A DNA stretch of 64,000 nucleotides from the NCBI RefSeq assembly GCF_002807035.1, contig NZ_NIUC01000003.1, positions 186,001 through 250,000 on the forward strand. Reading direction: 5' to 3'. The notes beneath the pieces were generated by a model. It was given only the letters and a program-made list of their open reading frames with translations, did not search any database and had not been told where the DNA came from. The position numbers were made by a program, and so were the translations under genes. Origin of the DNA: Algoriphagus formosus (lineage in GTDB: Bacteria; Bacteroidota; Bacteroidia; Cytophagales; Cyclobacteriaceae). Shown here one piece after another: positions 17,576 through 26,031 of the stretch (position 1 is its first letter; every line of letters starts with the position of its first letter).

Positions 17576-18187
17576 ATGCTAATCGCCGGAGCCGGAGGAC
17601 ATGCCATAGAACTTTTAGATATCCTAATTTCTGAGGAAATGACAGCAGATCTGGCCTTTTACGATGACCTGACAGGCATCACTTCCCTCCATGGTTTTCC
17701 CGTGCTCAAAAATGAGGAAATGGCTAAAGAGTACCTCAGCAAGACCCCAGACTTTATATTAGGGACGGGTAATCCCCAAGTCAGGATAATGTTTTATCAA
17801 AAGTTTAGGGCTTGGGGTGGTACACATCGGTCGATCAAAGGAAGGGGAATAGCTTTCAGCAATTTCTCCAATAGCAATGAAGCGGACATTTTCAACCTCT
17901 GCTTTATCGGGGCAAATACCCATATCGGAACAGGAACCCTGATCAATACCGGAGCTCAAATCCACCATGATGTACGGGTAGGAGACTTCTCAGAGATCAA
18001 TCCGGGAGCGGTACTGCTAGGTGCGTCACAGGTCGGAGATAAATGCAGCATAGGAGCCAATGCCACCATTCTACCAAAAGTAAAAATAGGAAATCAGGTC
18101 ATCGTCGGTGCGGGTTCGGTGGTAACTCAGGATGTACCGGATGGAGTAAAAGTGATTGGGGTACCAGGGAGGATTTTAGATCTATGA
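17576..18187 (+). CDS. NeuD/PglD-family sugar O/N-acyltransferase
   Basis: 203 residues. The N-terminal domain (residues 1-85) is the Rossmann-like PglD_N fold that binds the sugar nucleotide (MLIAGAGGHAIELLDIL). The C-terminal left-handed beta-helix covers residues 100-200 (CFIGANTHIGTGTLINTGAQ, then IHHDVRVGDFSEINPGAVL) with the catalytic His in the IHHD motif. PglD acetylates UDP-4-amino sugars with acetyl-CoA. Because a WecE-type 4-aminotransferase is encoded upstream, acetylation of a 4-amino-deoxy sugar nucleotide is a reasonable inference. The stop codon overlaps the wzm start (ATGA). Confidence 0.8.
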   Translation: MLIAGAGGHAIELLDILISEEMTADLAFYDDLTGITSLHGFPVLKNEEMAKEYLSKTPDFILGTGNPQVRIMFYQKFRAWGGTHRSIKGRGIAFSNFSNSNEADIFNLCFIGANTHIGTGTLINTGAQIHHDVRVGDFSEINPGAVLLGASQVGDKCSIGANATILPKVKIGNQVIVGAGSVVTQDVPDGVKVIGVPGRILDL

Positions 18188-18999
18188 GTAAAACAATAAT
18201 ACAGCCCTCAGCAGGCTGGAAAGTAGTAGATTTTCAGGAACTATGGAGGTATAAAGACTTGCTCTATTTCCTCACAGTCCGTGGAATCAAAGCCCGCTAT
18301 GCTCAATCAATTTTGGGAGTTGGTTGGGCTATAATTCAGCCCCTCTTTACCACCTTGGTATTTACAGTGGTATTCGGTGGCTTAGCAAAAGTGGATTCCG
18401 ATGGGATGCCCTATATCCTGTTTTCTTACTTAGCACTATGGCCTTGGAACTACTTCTCAGGTACGCTTTCCGAATCAGCCAATAGCCTAGTGGCTAATGC
18501 AGGGATGATCACCAAAGTTTATTTTCCTCGCTTGATACTTCCACTGGCTGCGATCTTTTCCAAGCTCTTGGATTTTATTATTTCCTTCGCTGTTCTCTTG
18601 TTCTTGCTGATTTACTTTCAAGTGCTTCCAGGATGGCAAGTGGTTTTTCTTCCACTGTTATTAATTCAGTTATTGGCCTGTTCGCTTGGAATTGGAATGA
18701 TTCTATCTGCCATGGCTGTGCAATACAGGGATGTGAAGTATGCACTAGGATTTATTGTCCAACTCCTTCTCTATGGAGCTCCAGTCGTCTACAGTACGAC
18801 AGCTGTTCCTGAACAATATCAATTCCTCTATTCGCTGAATCCTATGGTGGGAGTCATAGAAGGCATTCGAGCTATGTTTTTGAGTCGCCCAATGCCTTGG
18901 GAATGGATTTGGCCAGGGGCTATTGTGGCAGTAGTGCTTTTTGTTTTTGGCTTGTTTTACTTCCGCCGAATGGAACGAGTATTTGCAGACGTTGCGTAA
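18184..18999 (+). CDS. wzm: Polysaccharide ABC transporter permease (Wzm-like)
   Basis: 271 residues with the ABC-2 membrane fold: a cytoplasmic N-terminus (FQELWRYKDLLYFLTVRG), the conserved RYAQSILGVGWAIIQPLF entry helix and six membrane segments, and the ending RRMERVFADVA. It partners the ATPase encoded at 19839 to export a lipid-linked polysaccharide across the inner membrane. The start chosen is ATG 18184, overlapping the preceding stop; a longer frame from 18043 adds only out-of-context residues. Unusually, the transporter genes are separated by a DUF559 gene, and a second copy of the final codons follows at 19058. Confidence 0.9.
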   Translation: MSKTIIQPSAGWKVVDFQELWRYKDLLYFLTVRGIKARYAQSILGVGWAIIQPLFTTLVFTVVFGGLAKVDSDGMPYILFSYLALWPWNYFSGTLSESANSLVANAGMITKVYFPRLILPLAAIFSKLLDFIISFAVLLFLLIYFQVLPGWQVVFLPLLLIQLLACSLGIGMILSAMAVQYRDVKYALGFIVQLLLYGAPVVYSTTAVPEQYQFLYSLNPMVGVIEGIRAMFLSRPMPWEWIWPGAIVAVVLFVFGLFYFRRMERVFADVA

Positions 19000-19057
19000 A
19001 CCTGACCCATGAGGCGGTCCCGATTAGATAAAAAAACAAAGAGAAATCGGGAAGAAA

Positions 19058-19087
19058 AATGGAGAAAATATTTGCCGATGTCGCATA
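19058..19087 (+). pseudogene. Duplicated 3' end of wzm (remnant)
   Basis: Thirty bases encode MEKIFADVA and a stop, nearly the same as the last codons of wzm (MERVFADVA, 18970-18999), with synonymous and conservative differences. The 58 nt between contain an inverted repeat (tcccgatt/aatcggga). It is best read as the 3' scar of a second, diverged permease gene left by recombination. Confidence 0.6.
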
Positions 19088-19246
19088 ACTACCTCCCCCG
19101 ACCCCTCCTAAAGGAGGGGAGACCGTCCCAAAATAGAAAGAAAGTAATTGATGGAGATTGGCAACTATAATACGGAAGATTCCATCCCCCCTTTAGAGCC
19201 TGTCCCGAACTTGATTCGGGAGGAGACTGAGGGGACTGAGGGTAAA
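19088..19246 (+). repeat. Short palindromic repeats upstream of the DUF559 gene
   Basis: Contains a CCCCTCCTAAAGGAGGGG palindrome near 19097-19120, a TCCCGAA/TTCGGGA hairpin at about 19204-19222 and purine-rich 'ggagactgaggggactgagg' DNA. An open frame from 19148 runs through this into the DUF559 gene, but the added residues look like translated repeat. Confidence 0.6.
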
Positions 19247-19627
19247 ATGCATCACAAGGCTTCACCTGAAATTTTCCGAAGGGCAAAAGAGCTGAGAGAA
19301 CAAATGACTCCAGCCGAACAAATTCTTTGGGAAAAATTAAGAGCAAATCGACTCAACGGACTTCACTTTAGAAGACAGCATCCAGTTTCAAAATACATAG
19401 TAGATTTTTTCTGTCACGAATATCTATTGGCTCTCGAAATTGATGGAGGAATACATCAAAGCGAAGATCAAAGAATTAGAGATAACGGTAGAGAAGAGGA
19501 TCTTCAGCAACTAGACTTAAACATCCTTCGCTTTTCAAACGATGAGGTTCTAAACGAAATTCAAACTGTTTTAAATAGAATTCTAAGTGAGATTGAAAGA
19601 ATTAGAAAAGGTAAAGATTATAGATAA
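19247..19627 (+). CDS. DUF559 (VSR-like) endonuclease-domain protein
   Basis: 126 residues from ATG 19247. Seen: FRRAKELREQMTPAEQILWE, the RRQHPV motif, YIVDFFCHEYLLALEIDGG and HQSEDQ, with the Asp and Glu residues of a PD-(D/E)XK-type core as in VSR repair endonucleases. The biochemical role of DUF559 proteins is not established. The gene splits the wzm-wzt pair and is bracketed by the same kind of palindromic repeat (ccccttt/aaagggg words at 19088-19246 and 19670-19838), suggesting it entered as a repeat-associated unit (inference). The length is normal for the family. Confidence 0.8.
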   Translation: MHHKASPEIFRRAKELREQMTPAEQILWEKLRANRLNGLHFRRQHPVSKYIVDFFCHEYLLALEIDGGIHQSEDQRIRDNGREEDLQQLDLNILRFSNDEVLNEIQTVLNRILSEIERIRKGKDYR

Positions 19628-19838
19628 ACCAACATTGTGAATTCAATACTTAATTTTAATACGAATCAAAACTCCCCTTTAGGCCTGCGCACCGAGGCGT
19701 GGGGCAGGGGGGTACCCCTCCCGAGCTCCCCTGAAGGGGAGGAGTGTTTACCGAAGACCAATTATTAAATATATTCAAATTGAATACTAAAATAAATTCT
19801 GGAACGATAAAGTCCCCCTTTAGGGGGATTTAGGGGGT
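19628..19838 (+). repeat. Short palindromic repeats between the DUF559 gene and wzt
   Basis: Includes 'actcccctttagg', a gaggggta/tacccctc inverted pair around 19708-19725, 'cccctgaaggggagga' near 19730-19745 and 'ccccctttagggggattta' at 19813-19832, ending 3 nt before the ATG of wzt. The family matches that upstream of the DUF559 gene. Confidence 0.65.
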
Positions 19839-21104
19839 ATGTCAGACACCATTATTAAAGTAGAAAATCTCTCCAAACGCTACAGAATCGGCCTGCAAGA
19901 AAAGAAAGCCGATACCTTTGCTCAACAGCTTTGGAATAATCTTAAAGCTCCGGTAAAGAATTTTCAACGGATCAAAAGTCTTGGAAAATTCGATGAAGAG
20001 GAGGAATCGGTTCACTGGGCATTAAAAGACGTGAGCTTTGAAGTCAAGCAAGGAGAAGTCTTGGGCATTATCGGAAAGAATGGGGCAGGTAAATCCACGC
20101 TGCTAAAGATTCTCTCCAAAATCACCGAACCCACTTCGGGCCGTATCGAAATGAATGGCCGGGTAGCTGCACTTTTGGAAGTAGGAACAGGTTTCCACCC
20201 TGAACTTACTGGCCGGGAAAACATCTACATGAACGGGACCATTCTCGGAATGACGAAAAAGGAAATCGACCGAAAACTGGATGAGATCATTGATTTCTCA
20301 GGGGTGGAAAAATATGTCGATACGCCTGTAAAGTTCTATTCCTCCGGGATGCGCGTCCGTTTGGGTTTTTCTGTTGCAGCACACTTGGAACCTGAGATTT
20401 TGATTATCGATGAAGTATTGGCTGTGGGGGATTTTGAGTTTCAGAAAAAGTGTTTGGGGAAGATGAAAGATGTATCTGTAAGTGGAAGAACGGTTTTGTT
20501 TGTAAGTCATAATTTGGAGGCAGTAAAAAATCTTTGTGATAGAGTATTGTTAATAGAAAATGGAATTATAGTTAAAAATGATCGAACTACTAGCGTGATT
20601 GATTTTTATTTACAAAAGTCAATTAGTTCAAATCGAAAGATTGAATGGGATTTTAAAAGTGCACCTGGAGATGATATGGCTAAATTTAAATCTGTTGAAT
20701 TAATTGGGTCAAATTCAGGTGAAAAAAATTATATAGATAGAGAAGAAGATTTTGAAATCTCTATATGGTTTTGGATTTTAGAATTTAATCAAGAAATTAA
20801 TTTAAGTCTTCGGTTTTTTACTGGAACCGGCGAGTGCCTAATGAATCTACATTCTCAATTACCGGGAGTTAAATTGGATAAAGGTCTTCATAATGCTAAA
20901 TGTTTAATTCCGGGGAAATTGTTGAATGATGGATTATTTTCAATTTCGGTAATGATAGTTAAAGATAGCTCAAAAGTGCTTTGTCATGTAAAAGATGTGT
21001 TAAGTTTTGAGGTTGTGGAAACAAGAATGCGAGAAATGAATTGGTTAGGAAAAATACCTGGGTTTATAAGGCCTGAAATTAATTTTTCTATTAATTCAAA
21101 GTGA
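19839..21104 (+). CDS. wzt: Polysaccharide ABC transporter ATPase with C-terminal carbohydrate-binding-like domain (Wzt)
   Basis: 421 residues. ATPase domain: Walker A GKNGAGKST at 79-87, signature YSSGMRVRL at 167-175, Walker B ending LIIDE at 188-192, H-loop SHN near 224. Residues 270-410 form a beta-rich extension like Wzt C-terminal domains that recognise the terminal modification of the exported glycan (DFEISIWFWILE, LSLRFFTGTGECLMN). Base composition changes abruptly near 20500: the ATPase half matches the upstream genes, while the extension is far more AT-rich, like the glycosyltransferases after it. This suggests a chimera in which the binding domain came with a new glycan cassette. 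The ATG follows a palindromic repeat directly. Confidence 0.9.
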   Translation: MSDTIIKVENLSKRYRIGLQEKKADTFAQQLWNNLKAPVKNFQRIKSLGKFDEEEESVHWALKDVSFEVKQGEVLGIIGKNGAGKSTLLKILSKITEPTSGRIEMNGRVAALLEVGTGFHPELTGRENIYMNGTILGMTKKEIDRKLDEIIDFSGVEKYVDTPVKFYSSGMRVRLGFSVAAHLEPEILIIDEVLAVGDFEFQKKCLGKMKDVSVSGRTVLFVSHNLEAVKNLCDRVLLIENGIIVKNDRTTSVIDFYLQKSISSNRKIEWDFKSAPGDDMAKFKSVELIGSNSGEKNYIDREEDFEISIWFWILEFNQEINLSLRFFTGTGECLMNLHSQLPGVKLDKGLHNAKCLIPGKLLNDGLFSISVMIVKDSSKVLCHVKDVLSFEVVETRMREMNWLGKIPGFIRPEINFSINSK

Positions 21105-22021
21105 TGTATAATTCGCCAAAAGTTTCAGTTTGTATGATTACATATAATCATCACCTATTTATAAAAGAAGCTATAGAGGGTGTGTTATCGCAACAAGTGG
21201 ATTTTGGGGTTGAATTGATTATTTTAGATGATGCATCTCCGTTTAATATAAACTCTATTATTTTAGATTATATTAAGAATCATCCTAATGGCTCATGGAT
21301 TAGATATGAAAGAAATGTGGAAAATTTGGGTATGAGTGAAAATTTTATAAAAGGTTTGAAAAAATGTGAAGGAATGTATATTGCTATTTGTGAAGGAGAT
21401 GATTATTGGACAGACCCTTTAAAACTTCAAAGACAAGTTGCATTTCTAGATTCCAATCAAGATTATGTTATGATTGCTGATAATTCTATTTGGTACGAAG
21501 TTTCTAGGAATACTGAAAGGAAATTTAGCGATGGACCTACTAGAGATGTTAGTGTGTTTGAGATATTGAGAGAAAGACAATTTTCTACTGCATCTGTATT
21601 GTTTAGAAACTCAGATTACTTATATAAAAATTTAGATAAAATTCTAGGCGATGTAATTTTATGGGTTTTTCTTTCAAAACTAGGGGTGATTAGGTTTGAT
21701 AATTATTTATCGTCTGTTTATAGGAGGCATCCTTCAGGAATGGTTTTGGGATCAGATAAATTAGAATGGGCCAAAACAATGGAAAAATGGAATTCTTTAA
21801 TTATAGATATTGCTCCGAATATTCCATATTCAATTTTAAGAGAAAGAAATTTTAGTGGATATAAAGGAGCTTCAGATTTTTATTTAAGATCAGGTAATTT
21901 CTTTTTATATATAAAATGTTTAGGTAATCTATTCAGGATAGACAAACCAAATAGTTTGAAACTATTATTACACCATATAAAAAAAATATTAGATCATCTT
22001 GTTTATAGGAATATAAAATGA
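21104..22021 (+). CDS. Family 2 glycosyltransferase
   Basis: About 305 residues; ATG 21104 overlaps the wzt stop by one base (GTG 21101 is an alternative). GT-A motifs: KVSVCMITYNHHLFIKEAI, LIILDDASP, and the metal-binding region AICEGDDYWTDPLKL. The ICEGDDYWTD block is shared with the GT2 at 25132, so these two are paralogues. DNA is strongly AT-rich compared with the upstream genes. It probably adds one sugar of the repeat unit exported by Wzm/Wzt (inference). Confidence 0.85.
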   Translation: MYNSPKVSVCMITYNHHLFIKEAIEGVLSQQVDFGVELIILDDASPFNINSIILDYIKNHPNGSWIRYERNVENLGMSENFIKGLKKCEGMYIAICEGDDYWTDPLKLQRQVAFLDSNQDYVMIADNSIWYEVSRNTERKFSDGPTRDVSVFEILRERQFSTASVLFRNSDYLYKNLDKILGDVILWVFLSKLGVIRFDNYLSSVYRRHPSGMVLGSDKLEWAKTMEKWNSLIIDIAPNIPYSILRERNFSGYKGASDFYLRSGNFFLYIKCLGNLFRIDKPNSLKLLLHHIKKILDHLVYRNIK

Positions 22022-23220
22022 TAGTTTTTAAAACAAGTCAATTCCCTACTTTTTCAGAAACTTTTATCGTTCATAGTATTGTTGCTGCAATTCAAAGTGG
22101 CTATGATGTGAAAATTCTTGTTAAAAGTAAGAATTCAATTAAAAATAGCTCTCAACCGGAACTTATAAGGAAGTATAATTTAATGGATAAAGTCATTTCT
22201 ATTAAATCTATACCTAGTACTAATTTTAGAAAGGTCAGAAATTTAGTTTGGGATTGTATAAAAAATCCTCTATTAATATTTGTTTTATTGAAATTTTCTG
22301 TTATAAAAAGGAAAATGAGTTATAATTTTTTTTATCTTATAAAAGAATATTATAAGGTTTTTAGAGCCGAGGTGTTTCATGTTCATTATTGTGAAGAATT
22401 CACTCCTTTAAATAAATTAAAGTTTTATGGTTTGATTAATGCAAAGATTATTGTTTCTTTTCATGGATATGACGTAGATTTACTTTCAAAAAATCAAAAG
22501 GAATTTATTCCGATTCTTAATAAATATGTTTTTAAATTTATAGCTAACTCTAACTATACTAAAGGTAATTTAATTAATCTGGGATTAGATATTAATAAAA
22601 TTGAAAGAATTTATAACGGCATAGATGTTTCTAAGGTTTCTTTTAAAGGAAGAAAAATAGATATCAACAATATAAGAATTATTTCAGTGGGAAGATTAGT
22701 AGAGATTAAAGGTCATTTTTATGCCTTAAAATCAGTTTTATCTTTAGTTCGTTTAGGTTATAAGATAAAATATACGATAATAGGTGATGGCAAAGAATTA
22801 AATAATCTTCAAAAATTTATAAAGTTATATAATCTTGAAAATTCAGTAGAAATTTTAGGAAGCAAGACTCAGTTTCAAATTTTTGAACATTTTGAGTCTA
22901 ATGATTTGTTTTTATTTCCATCTACAAGAGATAGTACAGGAAGAGTTGAAAGTTTTGGTATTGCTTCAATTGAAGCACAATTATTTGGCTTGCCGGTTAT
23001 TGCCTTTGATACTGGTGGAGTTTCAGAAACATTAATTAATGGAAAAACTGGGTTTCTTGTTATTGACAAAAATGTTGAAAAATTAGCAGATAAGATAATT
23101 CAATTAATTATTGATCCTGAATACTATTCAATGGTTAGTAAGGCAGCGCATAATTATGTCAAAAGTAATTTTAATTATTTAACTAATTTTAGACATACTG
23201 AAAACCTTTATAAATTTTAA
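22018..23220 (+). CDS. Family 4 glycosyltransferase
   Basis: 400-residue GT-B enzyme. The C-terminal nucleotide-binding domain shows IISVGRLVEIKGHFYAL, YTIIGDGKEL, LFLFPSTRDSTGRVESFG (the Glu-X7-Glu region) and AFDTGGVSETLINGKTGF. The N-terminal acceptor domain has HVHYCEEF and SFHGYDVDLL. It overlaps the preceding gene by 4 nt (ATGA). It is the most AT-rich gene of the window by eye, which supports recent acquisition of this segment. Donor and linkage cannot be read from sequence. Confidence 0.85.
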   Translation: MIVFKTSQFPTFSETFIVHSIVAAIQSGYDVKILVKSKNSIKNSSQPELIRKYNLMDKVISIKSIPSTNFRKVRNLVWDCIKNPLLIFVLLKFSVIKRKMSYNFFYLIKEYYKVFRAEVFHVHYCEEFTPLNKLKFYGLINAKIIVSFHGYDVDLLSKNQKEFIPILNKYVFKFIANSNYTKGNLINLGLDINKIERIYNGIDVSKVSFKGRKIDINNIRIISVGRLVEIKGHFYALKSVLSLVRLGYKIKYTIIGDGKELNNLQKFIKLYNLENSVEILGSKTQFQIFEHFESNDLFLFPSTRDSTGRVESFGIASIEAQLFGLPVIAFDTGGVSETLINGKTGFLVIDKNVEKLADKIIQLIIDPEYYSMVSKAAHNYVKSNFNYLTNFRHTENLYKF

Positions 23221-23223
23221 CTT

Positions 23224-24159
23224 GTGGTTATTCCCAGATTTTCAATTATTATACCAAACTTTAACAAGGCTTCGTATTTAGAAAATTCTATAAACTCTGT
23301 TTTACTTCAAACCTTCAAAAACTGGGAGTGTATTATTATAGATGATCATAGCACGGATAGTTCATGGGAAATAATAGAAGGTTATGCAAATAAAGATCAT
23401 CGGATAAAACCTTTTAAAAGACCAAGAAATCGAAAAAAAGGTGGCAATGCTGCAAGGAACTATGGAATTCAATTAGCTAAAGGAGAATTCGTAGCTCTTT
23501 TAGATTCTGATGACATATGGGGTCCGAATAGGCTTGAATTGGCACTTCAGTTCTTGACCTCAAATAATATTGAAGCTTTATTCAGTGGAGCTATCGTTGT
23601 TAGTAAAAATTATACCCAAAAATTATCATCACGAAATATACGAGATGGAGAGTCTATATTCGACTTTATTCTAAGTGATGATGTTTTTTGCCCAACTCCC
23701 TCTTTTATTTTAAGAAGAGAACTTGCACAGGAAATTTTATTTGATGAGGATTTAAAAAGACATCAGGATTATGATTTTTTTATTAGAGCTCATATGAAGA
23801 AAGCTTGGTCGTATTTCGAAAATTTTGATGTTAAAGTAAATTGGGTAAGGGATGATTTGAAAGTTATCAACTATAGAGACTGTATTCCATTTTACGAAAA
23901 ACATTGGGAAAAGAGTAAAAATGAGCAAATCCGGCATAAATATATAGTTAGGATTACTTCTTCCTCAATTCGAGAATCTTTTAATAATAACGTTGCAAAG
24001 TATTATAGAAATATATTGAAAAATGAAGGGTATAGATTTTCATTTCAGGAATACATCATGTTTTTTTTTCCCTACATTTTTTTCGTTCTTTCTAAATTTA
24101 AGTGGTTTACCCTTGGTGCTTTTAACAAATTAGGGATTTCTCAAAACCTTAAAAATTAG
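23224..24159 (+). CDS. Family 2 glycosyltransferase
   Basis: 311 residues, GTG start 3 nt after the previous stop. Motifs: FSIIIPNFNKASYLENSI, NWECIIIDDHSTDSSWEII, KGGNAARNYGIQLAKGEFVA and LLDSDDIWGP. A hydrophobic stretch near residues 275-290 may be a membrane anchor. It resembles the GT2 at 10708 over the whole catalytic domain, so these are likely ancient paralogues separated by 13 kb. Confidence 0.85.
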   Translation: MVIPRFSIIIPNFNKASYLENSINSVLLQTFKNWECIIIDDHSTDSSWEIIEGYANKDHRIKPFKRPRNRKKGGNAARNYGIQLAKGEFVALLDSDDIWGPNRLELALQFLTSNNIEALFSGAIVVSKNYTQKLSSRNIRDGESIFDFILSDDVFCPTPSFILRRELAQEILFDEDLKRHQDYDFFIRAHMKKAWSYFENFDVKVNWVRDDLKVINYRDCIPFYEKHWEKSKNEQIRHKYIVRITSSSIRESFNNNVAKYYRNILKNEGYRFSFQEYIMFFFPYIFFVLSKFKWFTLGAFNKLGISQNLKN

Positions 24160-24166
24160 ACTTAAT

Positions 24167-25093
24167 ATGAAACAAAGAATTACCTCTAATTTTCAATTTG
24201 TTTCTAATGCATTTAATTCTTCAAGTGAAAGGATTATTTTTTTATCAACTTACTTTACATCGAAGTTGGACCCTATGAGATCAGTTCATCAGGCTGAAGA
24301 TAACTATGACTATTTCAGAAACTGGTATGAAAGTATTCGTGAATTAGGAATTTGGGGTGTGATTTTTTGCGATAACATTTCGGATGAATTTAAAAAGAAA
24401 TACCAAACTGATAGAATCTTTTTTATCAAGTGTGAATTAGGCCCACACTCTCTCAACGATGAGCGTTTTTTTATTTTTTATGAGTTTGTACAGCACCTAA
24501 AAAATAGTGCTTTTGTAGTTTCTACGGATATCAATGATGTAATTGTCAACAAGAATCCATTAAAACTGCTTGAGCAACACCCTGAAAAGTTATTGGTAGG
24601 TCGTGGAATCAGAAAAACCTGGAAGGACGGGGTTTGGGCAATTAAAGCATTAAATCATTTTAACAGGAAATACAATAAAAGATTATCTGTTAGTTTTTTT
24701 AACTACCCTATGCTTACTCCCGGAACTATTGGTGGGAAAAAGGATAAGGTGGAGAAGATATATCTAGAAATGATTTCTATTTTTTCTGAACTTGGAGATG
24801 ATGGAAACTATGACATGCAGGTATTTAATTATATTATGAAGGAGTCCTATTATCCTTATAAGTCCATTTGGGATGGGGTTATTCCCTTCAGGATTGCTAA
24901 TTGGTATTATTACTTGGTCTACAGGTTTTCGCGAAAACTTCAAAAGGAATACAAAGCCCATAAATATGATGTAGTGACATCTGAAGAAAGTATATGTACC
25001 AATGATCGGATTTTGGCTGGTTTTCCTTTTGTAAGTGTAGTTGGTAAGTATGAAAAGAAAGGGGTTTCAAAAGCGTATTTAATTCATAAGTAA
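24167..25093 (+). CDS. Putative glycosyltransferase (GT-A-like), family not recognised
   Basis: 308 residues. A central DxN/DxD-like motif, VVSTDINDVIVNKNPLKLL (about residues 122-140), sits where GT-A enzymes bind metal and nucleotide sugar; LLVGRGIRKTW and YPMLTPGTIGG follow, and the C-terminus has WDGVIPFRIANWYYY. No membrane segments. It lies inside the AT-rich run of glycosyltransferase genes, so sugar transfer is likely, but I do not recognise the family. Other options are a sugar-modifying transferase. Confidence 0.5.
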   Translation: MKQRITSNFQFVSNAFNSSSERIIFLSTYFTSKLDPMRSVHQAEDNYDYFRNWYESIRELGIWGVIFCDNISDEFKKKYQTDRIFFIKCELGPHSLNDERFFIFYEFVQHLKNSAFVVSTDINDVIVNKNPLKLLEQHPEKLLVGRGIRKTWKDGVWAIKALNHFNRKYNKRLSVSFFNYPMLTPGTIGGKKDKVEKIYLEMISIFSELGDDGNYDMQVFNYIMKESYYPYKSIWDGVIPFRIANWYYYLVYRFSRKLQKEYKAHKYDVVTSEESICTNDRILAGFPFVSVVGKYEKKGVSKAYLIHK

Positions 25094-25131
25094 AAAAGAT
25101 TTAATTAGGTGTAATCCTACATTACAAAAAA

Positions 25132-26031
25132 TTGAAAATATATTCAAAAACAGTTGTTTCAGTTTGTGTAATTACATATAACCAGGAATCTTACATACTT
25201 GATACAATCAAAGGTATCGTCGCCCAAGTGGGTGATTTTCATATGGAGGTAATTATCTCTGATGATTGTTCAACTGATAATACTTTAAATGTTATCCATG
25301 ATTTTTTTGAAAATTTCCAAAAACGAAATGTGACAGTTCAAGTTGTTTCTCAAACAAAGAATTTGGGCTCAACAAGAAACTTCTTTAAAACTTTAAATTT
25401 AGCTAATGGAGAATACCTTGCAATTTGTGAAGGAGATGATTATTGGACTGATAATTCAAAGCTTTTAAAACAAATTGATGTTTTGGAAGCAAATACTGAC
25501 TGTAGTTTTTGTTTTCATAAGGCTAAAATTCTTAGAAATGGAAAATTCGACGAGAAATCTTATCCGGAATTTTTTAAAAAAAATGTTTTAAATCTTCAGG
25601 AATTTTTTGAATTGGATTCCATTCCAACTTGCTCTATCTTTTTTAGAAAAGTTGATCTTACCTTTTTTGAAAGTATTGAACACTCACATGGAGATTTCTT
25701 GCTTTTTTGTAGACTTTGTGAATTGGGGAAACCTTACTATTTAAATGAAGTAATGTCAGTTTATCGTAAACATCCTGGTGGTGTTAGTTTTCTTTTTTCT
25801 TCTGAGGTCTATTTAAAAAAGAGAATTGAAGAATTAAAAACTGAAAGTAATTTTTTCAATAATAAAAATGTAATTGAACAGATTAAAATTTCAAGAATGA
25901 AATTGCAATATAGGTTTTTTAAGAATTATGGAAGGAATCTCAATATTAAATCTAAATCATATCAAGTTTTCAATCTTTTTACTAATAAATATTTTTTACT
26001 GTACTATTTAAAAAACAAGTTTAACCTTTGA
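25132..26031 (+). CDS. Family 2 glycosyltransferase
   Basis: 299 residues from TTG 25132; no upstream ATG fits. Motifs: VVSVCVITYNQESYILDTI, VIISDDCSTDNTL, LGSTRNFFKTLNLANGEYLA and AICEGDDYWTDNSKLL. It is the closest relative in the window of the GT2 at 21104. The stop overlaps the TTG start of the next gene (TTGA), so the genes are coupled. Confidence 0.85.
   Translation: MKIYSKTVVSVCVITYNQESYILDTIKGIVAQVGDFHMEVIISDDCSTDNTLNVIHDFFENFQKRNVTVQVVSQTKNLGSTRNFFKTLNLANGEYLAICEGDDYWTDNSKLLKQIDVLEANTDCSFCFHKAKILRNGKFDEKSYPEFFKKNVLNLQEFFELDSIPTCSIFFRKVDLTFFESIEHSHGDFLLFCRLCELGKPYYLNEVMSVYRKHPGGVSFLFSSEVYLKKRIEELKTESNFFNNKNVIEQIKISRMKLQYRFFKNYGRNLNIKSKSYQVFNLFTNKYFLLYYLKNKFNL

Noticed and set aside
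18043..18183. Extended N-terminus of wzm
   Set aside because: The added residues overlap the acyltransferase gene in another frame; ATG 18184 matches the family start and overlaps the upstream stop.
19148..19246. Upstream extension of the DUF559 gene
   Set aside because: The residues are translated repeat (Glu/Gly/Thr-rich); the family starts at about ATG 19247.
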